Of a DNA stretch of 64,000 bases, positions 41,565 through 50,573 are shown piece by piece. The DNA lies in contig NZ_JAMBNR010000002.1 of the NCBI RefSeq assembly GCF_023715205.1, positions 62,001-126,000 of the forward strand, in the 5' to 3' direction. Position 1 is the stretch's first letter, and the number at the start of each line of letters is the position of its first letter. The notes below the pieces were generated by a model that was not told where the DNA came from, did not search any database, and was given only the letters and a program-made list of their open reading frames with translations. The position numbers and the translations under genes are program-made. Source of the stretch: Mesobacillus maritimus. GTDB lineage: Bacteria > Bacillota > Bacilli > Bacillales > Cytobacillaceae.

Positions 41565-42890
41565 TTATTTCCGTTTTATAAACAAATTCAATACAAAACT
41601 GTAAATAAACACAACAACCGTACATCCCAATATCGCGGCTGCTAACATACCAAGACCAATTCCGTACCATGGGTCAACGGTAAAGCCGACAATGAAACTA
41701 CTGATAAAAACGACCAAAGCAAGGATGAGACTGGCAGTTGCAGGGAGATAACTTTTCTTTTTCGATTGATAGCGTCCGAGATACGTGCTGACTAGAGCAA
41801 GCAGGACTACATAAAAAACCATCAAGGTGTTTCCATTTGCGAAGGTATCCAAGGTTTTCATCCAGAAATGATTTGAATTCGATGAAGATAAAGCGATTTT
41901 AATCTCTTGAATTTCTTCGGTTTCTATGTCAACTATTTTAAGTGCGTGTTCTTCCGGGGCCCCTGGCCAATTTGTGTATTCTAGAAATGCGATTTTGTTC
42001 TGATTCTTAAAAAACCTTGGTGAAACAACGGATGATTCCAAATGAGTTAGCCTCTTGGTTACTCCAGACTCGATATCGAATAAAAATAATTCATATTGAA
42101 ACAAAGAGGTGTCCCGGGATTCATCAGAAACGGTTGTATAAGCAATTTTGGTTCCGTCTGGTGAATAGCGAAACCAGTAGGTGTCAGTAGGAAGTTGATT
42201 TGCGCCAGGTGCCGATTTTTCCGTTCTATCCTCAATTGAAAAAGCGGTCACTTTTTCTTTCGTCCCGTCAAACAAGCTATAGTAAACTTCTTTTCCATTA
42301 TGTGAAACAGAGAGGAAGTTCATTGTAAAATGGTCTTTATCTGTTATTTGCTCAACTTTTCCATCAGCAAGGTGTGCGACATAAAGGTCGTAGCCTTCAG
42401 TCGCTTCGCCTTCTGCTTTGTTATATTCTTCTGCCGGGATTCCGACGAAGTAAATTTCTTCACCGGTAGCAGAAAAAACAGCTTCGGACACATGAGTGTC
42501 TACAGGTGATACGCGCTTCGGTTCACTCCCATTAGAATTGGCTGTATAAAGCGTGTTGATTCTCTCTTCATTATTATTTGCTAAAAACAGAATCGTCTCT
42601 CCATCGTTAGAGTATCTCGGTTGATGATGTCGTTCGTTAGGCGAGTCTGTTAATTTCATTACATCGGATCCATCTACGTTGGCCTGATAAATGCTTTCTT
42701 TCCCATCAATATAATAGGAAAGGAGATACTGCTCATCATCAGGCGAAAGCTCAAAAGTGCTTCCAAGCCCAGTAAAATAACGATAAGGCTCCTCGTCCCG
42801 CATTAAGCTAAAAACAATCGTCCCGATAAGAAGTAGCGACGTAAAAATGATGAATCCAATCAAAATCTTTCCTTTTTTCTGTTTCTCCAT
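41565..42890 (-). CDS. PD40/TolB-like beta-propeller membrane protein
   Basis: A 441-residue protein with an N-terminal membrane anchor (GKILIGFIIFTSLLLIGTIV) and an extracytoplasmic beta-propeller. Repeated WD40-like PD40 blades are seen: TFELSPDDEQYLLSYYIDG, QPRYSNDGETILFLANN, EAVFSATGEEIYFVG, WFRYSPDGTKIAYTTV. Three membrane helices and a short basic tail (NLFIKRK) follow. ATG at 42890 with AAAGGGGAATCAGA is preferred to a start eight codons upstream. Likely a surface sensor or scaffold; function unknown. It stands alone. Confidence 0.72.
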   Translation of the reverse strand: MEKQKKGKILIGFIIFTSLLLIGTIVFSLMRDEEPYRYFTGLGSTFELSPDDEQYLLSYYIDGKESIYQANVDGSDVMKLTDSPNERHHQPRYSNDGETILFLANNNEERINTLYTANSNGSEPKRVSPVDTHVSEAVFSATGEEIYFVGIPAEEYNKAEGEATEGYDLYVAHLADGKVEQITDKDHFTMNFLSVSHNGKEVYYSLFDGTKEKVTAFSIEDRTEKSAPGANQLPTDTYWFRYSPDGTKIAYTTVSDESRDTSLFQYELFLFDIESGVTKRLTHLESSVVSPRFFKNQNKIAFLEYTNWPGAPEEHALKIVDIETEEIQEIKIALSSSNSNHFWMKTLDTFANGNTLMVFYVVLLALVSTYLGRYQSKKKSYLPATASLILALVVFISSFIVGFTVDPWYGIGLGMLAAAILGCTVVVFIYSFVLNLFIKRK

Positions 42891-43647
42891 TCTGATTCCC
42901 CTTTGAAAAATCAATTCGACCCTTTAGTCCTGTGTGTTCGTTACTCTTTGTTTGCGGAATCTTTTAAACTATCTTTCTATTCATATTGTAGCTCAATATG
43001 TAATGTTAAAAAAGTTGATTGATGAAAACAGTTAGAAACGGAGGAGTTTGGCCCTAATAAATGGGACGGTTTCCTGTTATCAGTATGTATTATTGTAATA
43101 GTAAAATGAGAAAAAAGGACGAGATGTTTTAAGGCTTTCCTGAATTCTAATTATATTTTAATTTCTCCTGAGAATATTATCATTTTTCTTAAGCCTATAA
43201 TCATTGAGGAGAATCCAGGCTTTGACTTATTTCTTTTTGTTTTTTTGAGCTGTTAGTTCCTTTGATTGGTTTATCTAAATTATTGAAGAAGAATAAGATG
43301 AACTCTTAATGAGGGTTTCGAATCAAACTATCAATGAATATTCCTATTATGATTTGCGAAAAATGTGGGGGAAAGATAATTGACATGCATTTTTTTACGA
43401 AAAAGGAAACAGTTTGATCCCTGACTTGAATATGTATTAAAAGAGACAGGTGTAACAGCCAATGTAACCGGACTTTTATAATCGTAAAAGTTGGTTCGAA
43501 TGTTAGTATGCCGTAAGTGATGTAGATGTTATTCACCTAATAGTGGAAAGTGTTTTGAGAAGGTGCAATAGCAAGGTCCTTTTTTAGGGGCATAAAAATA
43601 AATACTATGGTCATCCTATACATAAAGTGTGAAAAGGGGACTTTTTT
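42891..43647. other. Gene-free region
   Basis: About 750 bases, A/T-rich, without a convincing gene. A 76-codon minus-strand frame (43306-43536) lacks a ribosome binding site and normal composition. A loose inverted repeat (TTCTCC near 43162 with GGAGAA near 43208) is present, but nothing I can assign. Confidence 0.4.
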
Positions 43648-44685
43648 ATGGATTTCAACCCGATGGATATTTTAAAACCAATCAATATAAGTGCAAGTGC
43701 TTTGGACGAAACTCAGTCGTTAACATCCGCTGAACTTGGGAAACTTTGGGCAACTTATACGGGAAACAGCATGTCCAGTCAAATCCTAGACTATTTCCTC
43801 CACCACTGTGAGGATGAAGATATTAAGACACTTTTGGAAAATGGGATTGCCTTAAGTAAGGATTTTATGCAGAGGATCGAAGGATTTTTTAATAAAGAGG
43901 ATTATCCTGTACCTGTTGGCTTTACGGAAGATGACGTCAATCTCGGTGCTCCACGTTTATACGAAGATGAATTTTATGTACATTATTTGAAATATGCGGC
44001 GAAAGCTGGACTTAGTATTTACGGTGTAGCTATTCCATTAGTGATGCGGGAGGATATTAGAGAGTTTTTTATTTATTGCAACCAAGCGACCACGATTTTT
44101 CTGGGACAAATCAATAATGTTTTGATGGAAAAGAAATTCATTCCAAAACCGCCTAGTATTCCAACTCCTGAAAGCACGGATTATATTCAGAAGCAAAATT
44201 ACCTAAAAGGTTTTATTGGCGATGTTCGCCCATTGCATGCATTAGAAATCATTCATCTTTACGATAATATTGAGAACAATATCACGAGTAAGGCTTTGTT
44301 ACTTGGTTTTCATCAAGTGGTGAAAGATGATAAAATCAAGGCTTTGTTTAAACGAGGATTAGAAATGACGGATAAAGCTGTGAAACAGTATATGGAAAAA
44401 CTGCAGATCGAAAACCTACTAACACCGTCGTACCTCGATCATTTAGTGACAACGTCTTCTTATTCACCTTTTTCCGATAAAATTATGTTATTTCACAAAG
44501 TGGACATGTTCTCCATGAAAATCAGGTCATTTGGCAACTCCCTAGCAGTCAATGGTAGACGAGATATATCCTTGTTATACGGACGAACGCTCATAAACGT
44601 AGGGTTATTTGTCGATGATGGGGCAAATATCTTAATTGATAAAGGGTGGATGGAATCCCCTCCAAAAGCATTTGACAGAACATAA
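43648..44685 (+). CDS. DUF3231-family protein
   Basis: A 345-residue helical protein, second DUF3231 gene in the window. TSAELGKLWATYTGNSMSSQ, PVGFTEDDVNLGAPRLYEDE and HALEIIHLYDNIENNITSKA match the two-half layout of the gene at 39829. Overall identity by eye is modest, so the duplication is old. GAAAAGGGGACTTTTTT precedes the ATG. Function unknown; spore association is plausible from the family's distribution. Confidence 0.82.
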   Translation: MDFNPMDILKPINISASALDETQSLTSAELGKLWATYTGNSMSSQILDYFLHHCEDEDIKTLLENGIALSKDFMQRIEGFFNKEDYPVPVGFTEDDVNLGAPRLYEDEFYVHYLKYAAKAGLSIYGVAIPLVMREDIREFFIYCNQATTIFLGQINNVLMEKKFIPKPPSIPTPESTDYIQKQNYLKGFIGDVRPLHALEIIHLYDNIENNITSKALLLGFHQVVKDDKIKALFKRGLEMTDKAVKQYMEKLQIENLLTPSYLDHLVTTSSYSPFSDKIMLFHKVDMFSMKIRSFGNSLAVNGRRDISLLYGRTLINVGLFVDDGANILIDKGWMESPPKAFDRT

Positions 44686-44751
44686 GATATACTTGTTTTG
44701 TTTAAAGGACTTTTTAGGAGATGCGTCAAACGTGTTGAATTATACTCGATG

Positions 44752-44780
44752 GGACCAGTGTAGGGTCCTTTTTGTTTTAG
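44752..44780 (+). terminator. Rho-independent terminator
   Basis: GGGACC pairs with GGGTCC around AGTGTA, followed by TTTTTGTTTT. It follows the DUF3231 gene. Confidence 0.7.
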
Positions 44781-44819
44781 TATAGGATCTATTTTATTGA
44801 AGAAGTGTGCAGTGAAAAT

Positions 44820-44844
44820 GCGAACAGTCACAGTGACTGTTCGC
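44820..44844 (-). terminator. Perfect hairpin after the exported protein gene
   Basis: GCGAACAGTCA pairs with TGACTGTTCGC across a CAG loop, immediately after the minus-strand stop codon. The T-tract beyond it is short (ATTTTC). Its centre matches the palindrome at 25597. Confidence 0.6.
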
Positions 44845-44845
44845 A

Positions 44846-45427
44846 TTAATTCCATTGGTCGTTATGTTTTTTTAGTCCTTCTTCGCCAAAGAAGTGTTCG
44901 ACATATTGTAGTTCTTCTTCGGGAGTTCTTGCAGTGGTTCTGTAGGGCGGATTAAAGTCTTCAGGAAGTGGATTGATGGCGTCGCGGATATCCCAATGAT
45001 CGTTGACGATATTATTGAAATTTCCTCTCGCCCAGCGGTCTAAAATATTTTCATAGTTGGCTGAAACTTGAATTTCGGCCATGCTTTCATACAGGTATTG
45101 AATGTTTTCTTTGCTCATTTGCAGTCTCTTTGCCACTTTGGTTCCGGGTACCTTAAAACCTTGGTTGTCATATTCAACTTTTTGGAAAGAAAGTTCCATC
45201 ATTCTGAACAGTAATTCTTTCTCGTTATTAATTTTGCCTATTTCGCTAGCAGCTTGTAATAGTTCTTCAGGTTCTGCTGAATATAAATCTTGAGGTTGTA
45301 ATTCTGCAATTTGCAGGTTTACATCGGTATCGGCTTGATCCTTTTCTTCATTCGAGGAAAAAGCAACGATTGATGTGCCAATGACGAATATTAGGGCAAG
45401 GATGCCAACCATTCCTATTTTTTTCAA
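44846..45427 (-). CDS. Exported hypothetical protein, DUF6241-like
   Basis: A 193-residue protein with a signal peptide (MKKIGMVGILALIFVIGTSI) and a helical acidic mature part. The region KLVFRMMELSFQKV-like (here LLFRMMELSFQKV), TKVAKRLQMSKENIQYLYES and ILDRWARGNFNNIVNDHWDI suggests the DUF6241 family from memory; I am not certain. The role is unknown. It is exported or anchored through its N-terminal helix, and there is no lipobox. Strand and terminator show a monocistronic unit. Confidence 0.6.
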   Translation of the reverse strand: MKKIGMVGILALIFVIGTSIVAFSSNEEKDQADTDVNLQIAELQPQDLYSAEPEELLQAASEIGKINNEKELLFRMMELSFQKVEYDNQGFKVPGTKVAKRLQMSKENIQYLYESMAEIQVSANYENILDRWARGNFNNIVNDHWDIRDAINPLPEDFNPPYRTTARTPEEELQYVEHFFGEEGLKKHNDQWN

Positions 45428-45671
45428 CTTGATTCCTCCACATATAAAAGATTTATAGGGCGATAGGGAATATTTGGATAACCTTTGGCATTATATCATT
45501 ATGTTTAGTAGATTGTAAAAAAATAGATTTTAATTTGAATACAACTGGAGAGCGAAATGAGGATAAAAATCTGAGAAGTAGTTATTGGTATACAAGTTAC
45601 TAAGTTCATTGGTATAATTTTATTAGTCTGAATAATCGAATTAATCTTAAAAATTTTAAGGGGGAATTGGA

Positions 45672-46460
45672 ATGGAGCATATAATTGTCGATACAAAGGA
45701 TGGAGTTCGTACTCTTACTCTAAACAGACCGGAGCGCTTGAATGCTGTCAATGATACGCTGAGTCATGAAATTATTCAAGCGATTTCCGAGGCTTCTTCT
45801 GACGATGAAGTTCGGGTGATTGTGATTACTGGGAGTGGACGAGGTTTTTGTGCGGGGCTTGATTTGACCGAGTATGCAAAGCGGAATCCAGACCTTCAAT
45901 CTCGTCATCAGAAATTAGATGACTTAGGTTGGGTGGGCCATCAGGCTTTAGGGATTGTTCATTGTGACAAGCCTGTAATTGCGGCAATCAATGGGATTGC
46001 GGCAGGTGCAGGACTTGCGCTCGCACTTGCTTGTGACATTCGATTTATGTCTGCTGATGCCCGGGTAACCGCTGGATACATCCGCCGTGGCCTCAGCCCA
46101 GATGCAGGGATGTCTTATTTTTTACCGCGGTTAGTTGGACAAGCGAAAGCGGCGGAACTAATTTACACGGGCCGGGACATTTATCCGGAAGAAGCTGAAC
46201 GACTAGGGTTGGTGAACGGAGTTTTTGCCGATGAAGACCTACATGAGCAAGTGATGAACTTTGCCAGAGAGTTAGCCGCTGGACCACCGGTGGCGATGAC
46301 GTTATCAAAACGATTGCTAGCTTCAAGTCAAGACAGTGATTTAACTGCCATTTTAAAACAAGAATATGCTTTTATTAAACAATGTTTTGGAACAAAGGAT
46401 GTTCAAGAGGGAATACGTGCGTTTGCTGAGAAAAGGAAACCTGTGTTTCGGGGGGAATAG
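45672..46460 (+). CDS. Enoyl-CoA hydratase/isomerase family protein
   Basis: A 262-residue crotonase. LTLNRPERLNAVNDTL, the oxyanion-hole strand GRGFCAGLDLTEYAKR and IAAINGIAAGAGLALALACD are intact. The second catalytic segment reads YIRRGLSPDAGMSYFLPRLV; the Asp in SPDAG is typical of isomerases or PaaG-like members rather than hydratases with Glu. TTAAGGGGGAATTGGA precedes the ATG. It stands alone, so its pathway is unclear. It could supply the hydration step missing from the 14-22 kb island, but it is not adjacent. Confidence 0.78.
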   Translation: MEHIIVDTKDGVRTLTLNRPERLNAVNDTLSHEIIQAISEASSDDEVRVIVITGSGRGFCAGLDLTEYAKRNPDLQSRHQKLDDLGWVGHQALGIVHCDKPVIAAINGIAAGAGLALALACDIRFMSADARVTAGYIRRGLSPDAGMSYFLPRLVGQAKAAELIYTGRDIYPEEAERLGLVNGVFADEDLHEQVMNFARELAAGPPVAMTLSKRLLASSQDSDLTAILKQEYAFIKQCFGTKDVQEGIRAFAEKRKPVFRGE

Positions 46461-46520
46461 TGGAAATATTGTAGTGCAGGTAGTTGCAAGGGATTGAATT
46501 AATTTAAGTTAACATTGAAG

Positions 46521-46553
46521 TAGCCTACCAATCACATGATATGGTAGGTTATT
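46521..46553 (+). terminator. Rho-independent terminator
   Basis: TAGCCTACCA pairs with TGGTAGGTTA, followed by TTTTG. It follows the enoyl-CoA hydratase-family gene. Confidence 0.7.
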
Positions 46554-47160
46554 TTGTTGATGTGACAATGCATATCTACAAAATTTTTACTGTTAATTTT
46601 GGTGTGAGTTATAGTAGGGATATATGTGCACAAGACATGAAGAGTTAAGAATTAAGAAGGAATGGGAGAGGGGTTTCTTTGATTCGTTTAATCGAAAATA
46701 TTTATGAAAGGTCGATTGCCATCCTGCTTTTAAGTTCTTTTTTTATGTTCGCCAACTAAGAAAGACAAAAAGAGAAAGAAAGCCTTCAACCTTCTAATTT
46801 GACATGTATGGAATTACTCAACTTGCCATTTTATTATGGAGAGGTAGTTTTCTCATTCTTAGATACGTTCTATAAAATGTTCTAGTGTATTGGTTCATTT
46901 GTATTCCAGAAATAAACACTACATACTTCGATAAAGATCCTCATTCGGTTTCGATTCCGTTTTTTTGGGCATTCAAACAATTTATTTTTTCTTCACAGTT
47001 GGATGAAAAGTCATTTTTAGAAGGACACGCTAATTATTCTTGTATTATAAAATGTTTTGCTGGGAAAGAATAAGGGGTGAGAACGAATGCTGAAATGGTC
47101 ATACTTTGTTTTTTCTTCCGGGTATTTTCTTTGAAAGATGCCCGTAAAAAAAATTTAAGG
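46554..47160. other. Region without a confident gene
   Basis: A TTG-started 26-codon frame at 46679 (MIRLIENIYERSIAILLLSS, then FFMFAN) has GAGAGGGG just before it and encodes one membrane helix. It could be a small peptide or the head of a lost gene. A 62-codon frame at 46885 reads DPHSVSIPFFWAFKQFIFSS but has no ribosome binding site. I see no family in either. Confidence 0.35.
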
Positions 47161-47316
47161 ATGAACATTTGCATTAAAATATAATATTTGTTATTATTTG
47201 GAAGAATTATTTTTGTCTGTTCGAAAGGCTCGTGAAAGTTGCAAGACTTTTTGACCTGAAGACATCAGCAAGAATAGTAACAAAACGGTGAAAAGCACCA
47301 AGGAGGAATTGTTTTA
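47161..47316 (+). promoter_or_regulatory. Long 5' leader of the cold-shock gene
   Basis: The start codon is preceded by CACCAAGGAGGAATTGTTTTA. The roughly 150 bases upstream contain no gene, as expected for the long untranslated leaders that control cold-shock mRNAs. I cannot place the transcription start. Confidence 0.4.
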
Positions 47317-47517
47317 ATGGAACAAGGTACAGTAAAATGGTTTAACGCAGAAAAAGGATTTGGCTTCATTGAGCGTGAAGGTGGCGATGATGTATTCGTA
47401 CATTTCTCAGCAATCCAAGGGGATGGATTCAAGTCCTTAGAAGAAGGTCAAAAAGTTACTTTTGAAGTGGAACAAGGTCAACGTGGACCTCAAGCTTCAA
47501 ATGTTCAAAAAGTATAA
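47317..47517 (+). CDS. Cold-shock protein (CspB/CspD family)
   Basis: A 66-residue single cold-shock domain. RNA-binding motifs RNP1 (KGFGFIE) and RNP2 (VFVHFSAI) are intact, and [20 protein letters not shown] is the standard opening. It binds single-stranded RNA/DNA and acts as an RNA chaperone and antiterminator. AAGGAGGAATTGTTTTA precedes the ATG, and a strong terminator follows. Which Bacillus csp paralogue it equals cannot be decided from sequence alone. Confidence 0.93.
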   Translation: MEQGTVKWFNAEKGFGFIEREGGDDVFVHFSAIQGDGFKSLEEGQKVTFEVEQGQRGPQASNVQKV

Positions 47518-47530
47518 CCTTTCAAATTTC

Positions 47531-47558
47531 AAAGACTCTCTCGCAGAGTCTTTTTTAT
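47531..47558 (+). terminator. Rho-independent terminator of the csp gene
   Basis: AAGACTC pairs with GAGTCTT around TCTCGCA, followed by TTTTATTT. A second hairpin, CCTCGCC/GGCGAGG, lies at 47581-47602 with its T-run on the minus strand. Confidence 0.85.
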
Positions 47559-47685
47559 TTGGAAAAAAACATAAAAAAACCTCGCCCAGTTAATAGGCGA
47601 GGAAAAGGCAACACATAAAATAAACGGTAGGGCAAGTATAACATAAGCTCCATGGTAAACCTAATTTGAGGACAATATTTTTCAT

Positions 47686-47740
47686 AAAAAGTCACAGCGA
47701 CACCCCGAATTTTCTTGTTTCACAGGACTATTCCACAGGG
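47686..47740. repeat. Dispersed repeat, long (A) form
   Basis: AAAAAGTCACAGCGACACCC followed by CGAATTTTCTTGTTTCACAG and GACTATTCCACAG. It shares its full length with copies at 51695 and 52863, differing by point changes. Confidence 0.75.
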
Positions 47741-47800
47741 GCAAGGGCATTCAAGGCTAGAGATGGTGATTGCGAGGAGAGGGTGATTACTATCTACAAT

Positions 47801-47842
47801 AATCGACAAATACCGGGTGGTCCCTGTGACTTAATCGACAAA
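47801..47842. repeat. Dispersed repeat, short (B) form
   Basis: AATCGACAAATACCGGGTGG then TCCCTGTGACTTAATCGACAAAT. Nearly identical to the copy at 14025. The AATCGACAAAT ends are in direct orientation. It lies 60 bases from an A-form copy, in opposite orientation. Confidence 0.72.
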
Positions 47843-47915
47843 TTTGAACATAATTCCAATCTTGTTGTTAAATACTAATTCTGTTAGATGATTTTTTGCA
47901 AAGGGTTGGGTGTAG

Positions 47916-49439
47916 ATGTTTAGGAAGAAGAGGGTGCGGCGTAGGTCTGTAAAAGGTTATGAGACGACAGAAAAAACGATTGGTGAGGTTTTTGAGAAAG
48001 CGAAGAAGTCAAGTGATTTTACAACAGTTACACCGTTAGAAAAATATCCTTCGTTAGTGATTAGTTTTTATGAAACATTGATTGATTCAAAGGTTTTTTT
48101 TCAATCGGTTTTACCTTCCTTAAAAGAAAAAGCTTCGGAGTTAAAGGAGCTCTCTGCTTTAAAAAATATCATTCCAATTGAAAAAATCAAAATCACAACA
48201 GATCACACTGAGGTTGAAAAAGGCCTTTATGATGGTGCGATTGTCATCTATTTTGAGGATAAGAAAGAGGAATACGCCCTTTTAAATATTGCAGATCATC
48301 GACTAGGTCAGCGGGAAACAAATGATACTCAGAATGAATTTAGCGTGATTGGTCCAAAAGTGGGATTTATTGAGGACCTTTCGACAAATCTCCATTTAAT
48401 TAGAGATCATCTGAGTACTTCAGATCTGATATTTGAAGAAGTAACTGTTGGTTCAAGGGAAAGAACAAAGGTGGTACTCGCTTACTTGGATGGAGTGACC
48501 AATCCAGATTACGTAAACACTGCAAAACAGCGGCTTAAGGAACTGGATATCGACGTGACTACTGACAATACCCAGCTAGAACAATTGATTACGGACGATA
48601 GCACAACTCCTTTTCCTTTATATATCACAACAGAGCGTGTGGATAGGGTAGTAAATGCAATTGTAACTGGTCAGGTTGTGCTTATAAGTGATAAATCCTC
48701 CTATGCTGTAATCGGACCTGCAACTTTAATGGATTTCTTCTCAAACCCGGAGGACTTTTACCTTCCGTCTATCATAGCATCTTTTTTTAAACTAATTAGA
48801 ATCTTTGGAATGTTGTTTTCCATCTTTGCGACTTCCTTTTATGTTGCAATCTTAACCTTCCATTTTGAAGTGATTCCGAAGGACTTATTAGGCCCGATTA
48901 TCTTTTCACGCGCGAATGTCCCTTTTCCACCAGTAATAGAGGTGTTATTTTTAGAAGTTACGATTGACCTATTAAGAGAAGCAGGAGCCAGGCTTCCAAC
49001 AAAAATTGGCCAAACTCTTGGGATTGTCGGGGGTATTGTAATAGGGCAGGCAACGGTGGAAGCGGCGCTTACTAGTAATATTTTATTAATTATTGTCGCA
49101 CTGGCAGCGTTGTCTTCTTTTACAACTCCGATTTATAAGATGTCCAATGCGGTGCGATTACTAAGGTATCCATTTATCTTGTTCGCAGCCATTTGGGGAG
49201 GGTTAGGAATTTATGTAGGGTTGCTCTTTTTAATCGCTCATTTAGCGAGGTTAAAATCATTTGGAGCTCCATTTTTCGCTCCGCTTTACCCTTATCGAAG
49301 AGGGGGAGTGGCCGTTTCCTTTATAAGACCCACTCTTACAAAATATAATAAGCGTCCTTGGTATTTAAGACCTTTAAGTTTAAAACGATATTCTCCGGTG
49401 AAAGATAAAGACCCAGAGGAAGGGCTAAATTCAGAATAA
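47916..49439 (+). CDS. Spore germination protein A subunit (GerKA-like)
   Basis: A 507-residue A subunit of a Ger-type nutrient receptor in the spore inner membrane. It has a hydrophilic N-terminal region of about 250 residues and then about five membrane helices. Hallmarks are GLYDGAIVIYFEDKKEE, RETNDTQNEFSVIGPKVGFI, then FYVAILTFHFEVIPKDLL and RLPTKIGQTLGIVGGIVIGQ. Gene order A-C-B matches the B. subtilis gerK operon rather than gerA or gerB. Expression in the forespore under sigma-G is expected but no promoter is claimed. Confidence 0.88.
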   Translation: MFRKKRVRRRSVKGYETTEKTIGEVFEKAKKSSDFTTVTPLEKYPSLVISFYETLIDSKVFFQSVLPSLKEKASELKELSALKNIIPIEKIKITTDHTEVEKGLYDGAIVIYFEDKKEEYALLNIADHRLGQRETNDTQNEFSVIGPKVGFIEDLSTNLHLIRDHLSTSDLIFEEVTVGSRERTKVVLAYLDGVTNPDYVNTAKQRLKELDIDVTTDNTQLEQLITDDSTTPFPLYITTERVDRVVNAIVTGQVVLISDKSSYAVIGPATLMDFFSNPEDFYLPSIIASFFKLIRIFGMLFSIFATSFYVAILTFHFEVIPKDLLGPIIFSRANVPFPPVIEVLFLEVTIDLLREAGARLPTKIGQTLGIVGGIVIGQATVEAALTSNILLIIVALAALSSFTTPIYKMSNAVRLLRYPFILFAAIWGGLGIYVGLLFLIAHLARLKSFGAPFFAPLYPYRRGGVAVSFIRPTLTKYNKRPWYLRPLSLKRYSPVKDKDPEEGLNSE

Positions 49440-49459
49440 TTCTTTTCGATAAAGGCTGG

Positions 49460-50557
49460 ATGAACATGAAAAAGAGGAGAAAGCATCACATTTTATTCTT
49501 AGTATTGATTTGCCTCATTTGCCTTTTTGGCTGCTCAAGAACGAGAATCATTGACAAAATTAGTATTATTCATGTTTTTGGGTTCGATCAAGCAGAGAAT
49601 GGTGAATTAATCGGAACAGCGCTATTCCCTGATTACACCATGAGCAAAGACGGAGACCAAATTCAAAAATTAGAAGAACAAGCACCGACTAGTATTTTAT
49701 TTGTACCAAAAATGTCGGAGTATACTAGTACACCAATTGAGTTGGCAAAAGTTAGGGTATTGTTATTAGGGAGGAACTTTGCTGAAGCAGGCATTCAGGA
49801 TATGGTTAGACGGTTAATTTTGAACCCTCAAATTGGTACACATATACAAATCGCTGGGTCAACGCATTCTGCTGGTGAAACGTTGACCAAATTTCAAAAA
49901 GAGAAATCACTTACTTTAGCTGAACGTCTACAACAAAATATGCAAGGACAGTATCTCCCCTATATGACTCTTCATGACTTTTTAAATGACTTTTATGGAG
50001 AGGGAGTGGATGCATATGTTCCGATGGTAACCATCGATGAAAAGGATCGAGTGAAAATTGATGGGATCGGGATCTTTAAGGGAGATAAATTAAAGCTCCA
50101 TTTAAATCCGGATCAGACCACTTTATTTTCGTATATTGAAGATAAACGAACGCAAGCAACCTATAAAATGGTACTTGATGATAAGAACAGAGGTGAAATT
50201 GTAACGGTTCGTGCATTTCATAGTAAAAGTAAATGGGATTGGGATCAGAAGAAGGAACGAATAAATCTTCGTTTACAATTACAAATGACTCTTACGCAAT
50301 ATCCAGATCGGTTTGATTTAAAAAAAGAGCAAGTTGTCATGGAAATGAAGAAATTAATTGAAGAAAAGTTAGAAAAGGATCTTGGGAACTTACTGGGAAC
50401 TTTAAAAGAAAATGGGGTTGACCCACTTGGAATCGGAAATATTGTTCGATCAAAGGATCGGACATGGGAGAAGGCAGCCTTTTATGAGCAATACCCTACC
50501 TTACCGATTTCTGTAAATGTGGATTTGAAAATTTTACATTCTGGCCTTGAAGGCTAA
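49460..50557 (+). CDS. Spore germination receptor lipoprotein, Ger(x)C family
   Basis: A 365-residue lipoprotein C subunit. The signal peptide ends in LFGC with Cys25 as the lipidated residue. IIDKISIIHVFGFDQAENGE is the conserved opening of the family, and the C-terminal domain contains IEEKLEKDLGNLLGTLKENG. It starts 20 bases after the A subunit stop and its end precedes or overlaps the start of the B subunit, so one operon. It is anchored on the outer face of the spore inner membrane. Confidence 0.88.
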   Translation: MNMKKRRKHHILFLVLICLICLFGCSRTRIIDKISIIHVFGFDQAENGELIGTALFPDYTMSKDGDQIQKLEEQAPTSILFVPKMSEYTSTPIELAKVRVLLLGRNFAEAGIQDMVRRLILNPQIGTHIQIAGSTHSAGETLTKFQKEKSLTLAERLQQNMQGQYLPYMTLHDFLNDFYGEGVDAYVPMVTIDEKDRVKIDGIGIFKGDKLKLHLNPDQTTLFSYIEDKRTQATYKMVLDDKNRGEIVTVRAFHSKSKWDWDQKKERINLRLQLQMTLTQYPDRFDLKKEQVVMEMKKLIEEKLEKDLGNLLGTLKENGVDPLGIGNIVRSKDRTWEKAAFYEQYPTLPISVNVDLKILHSGLEG

Positions 50558-50573
50558 TCTATTAGGATGGATT

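Noticed and set aside
46885-47073. 62-codon open frame before the cold-shock gene
   Set aside because: No ribosome binding site and no family; kept only as part of the gene-free region.
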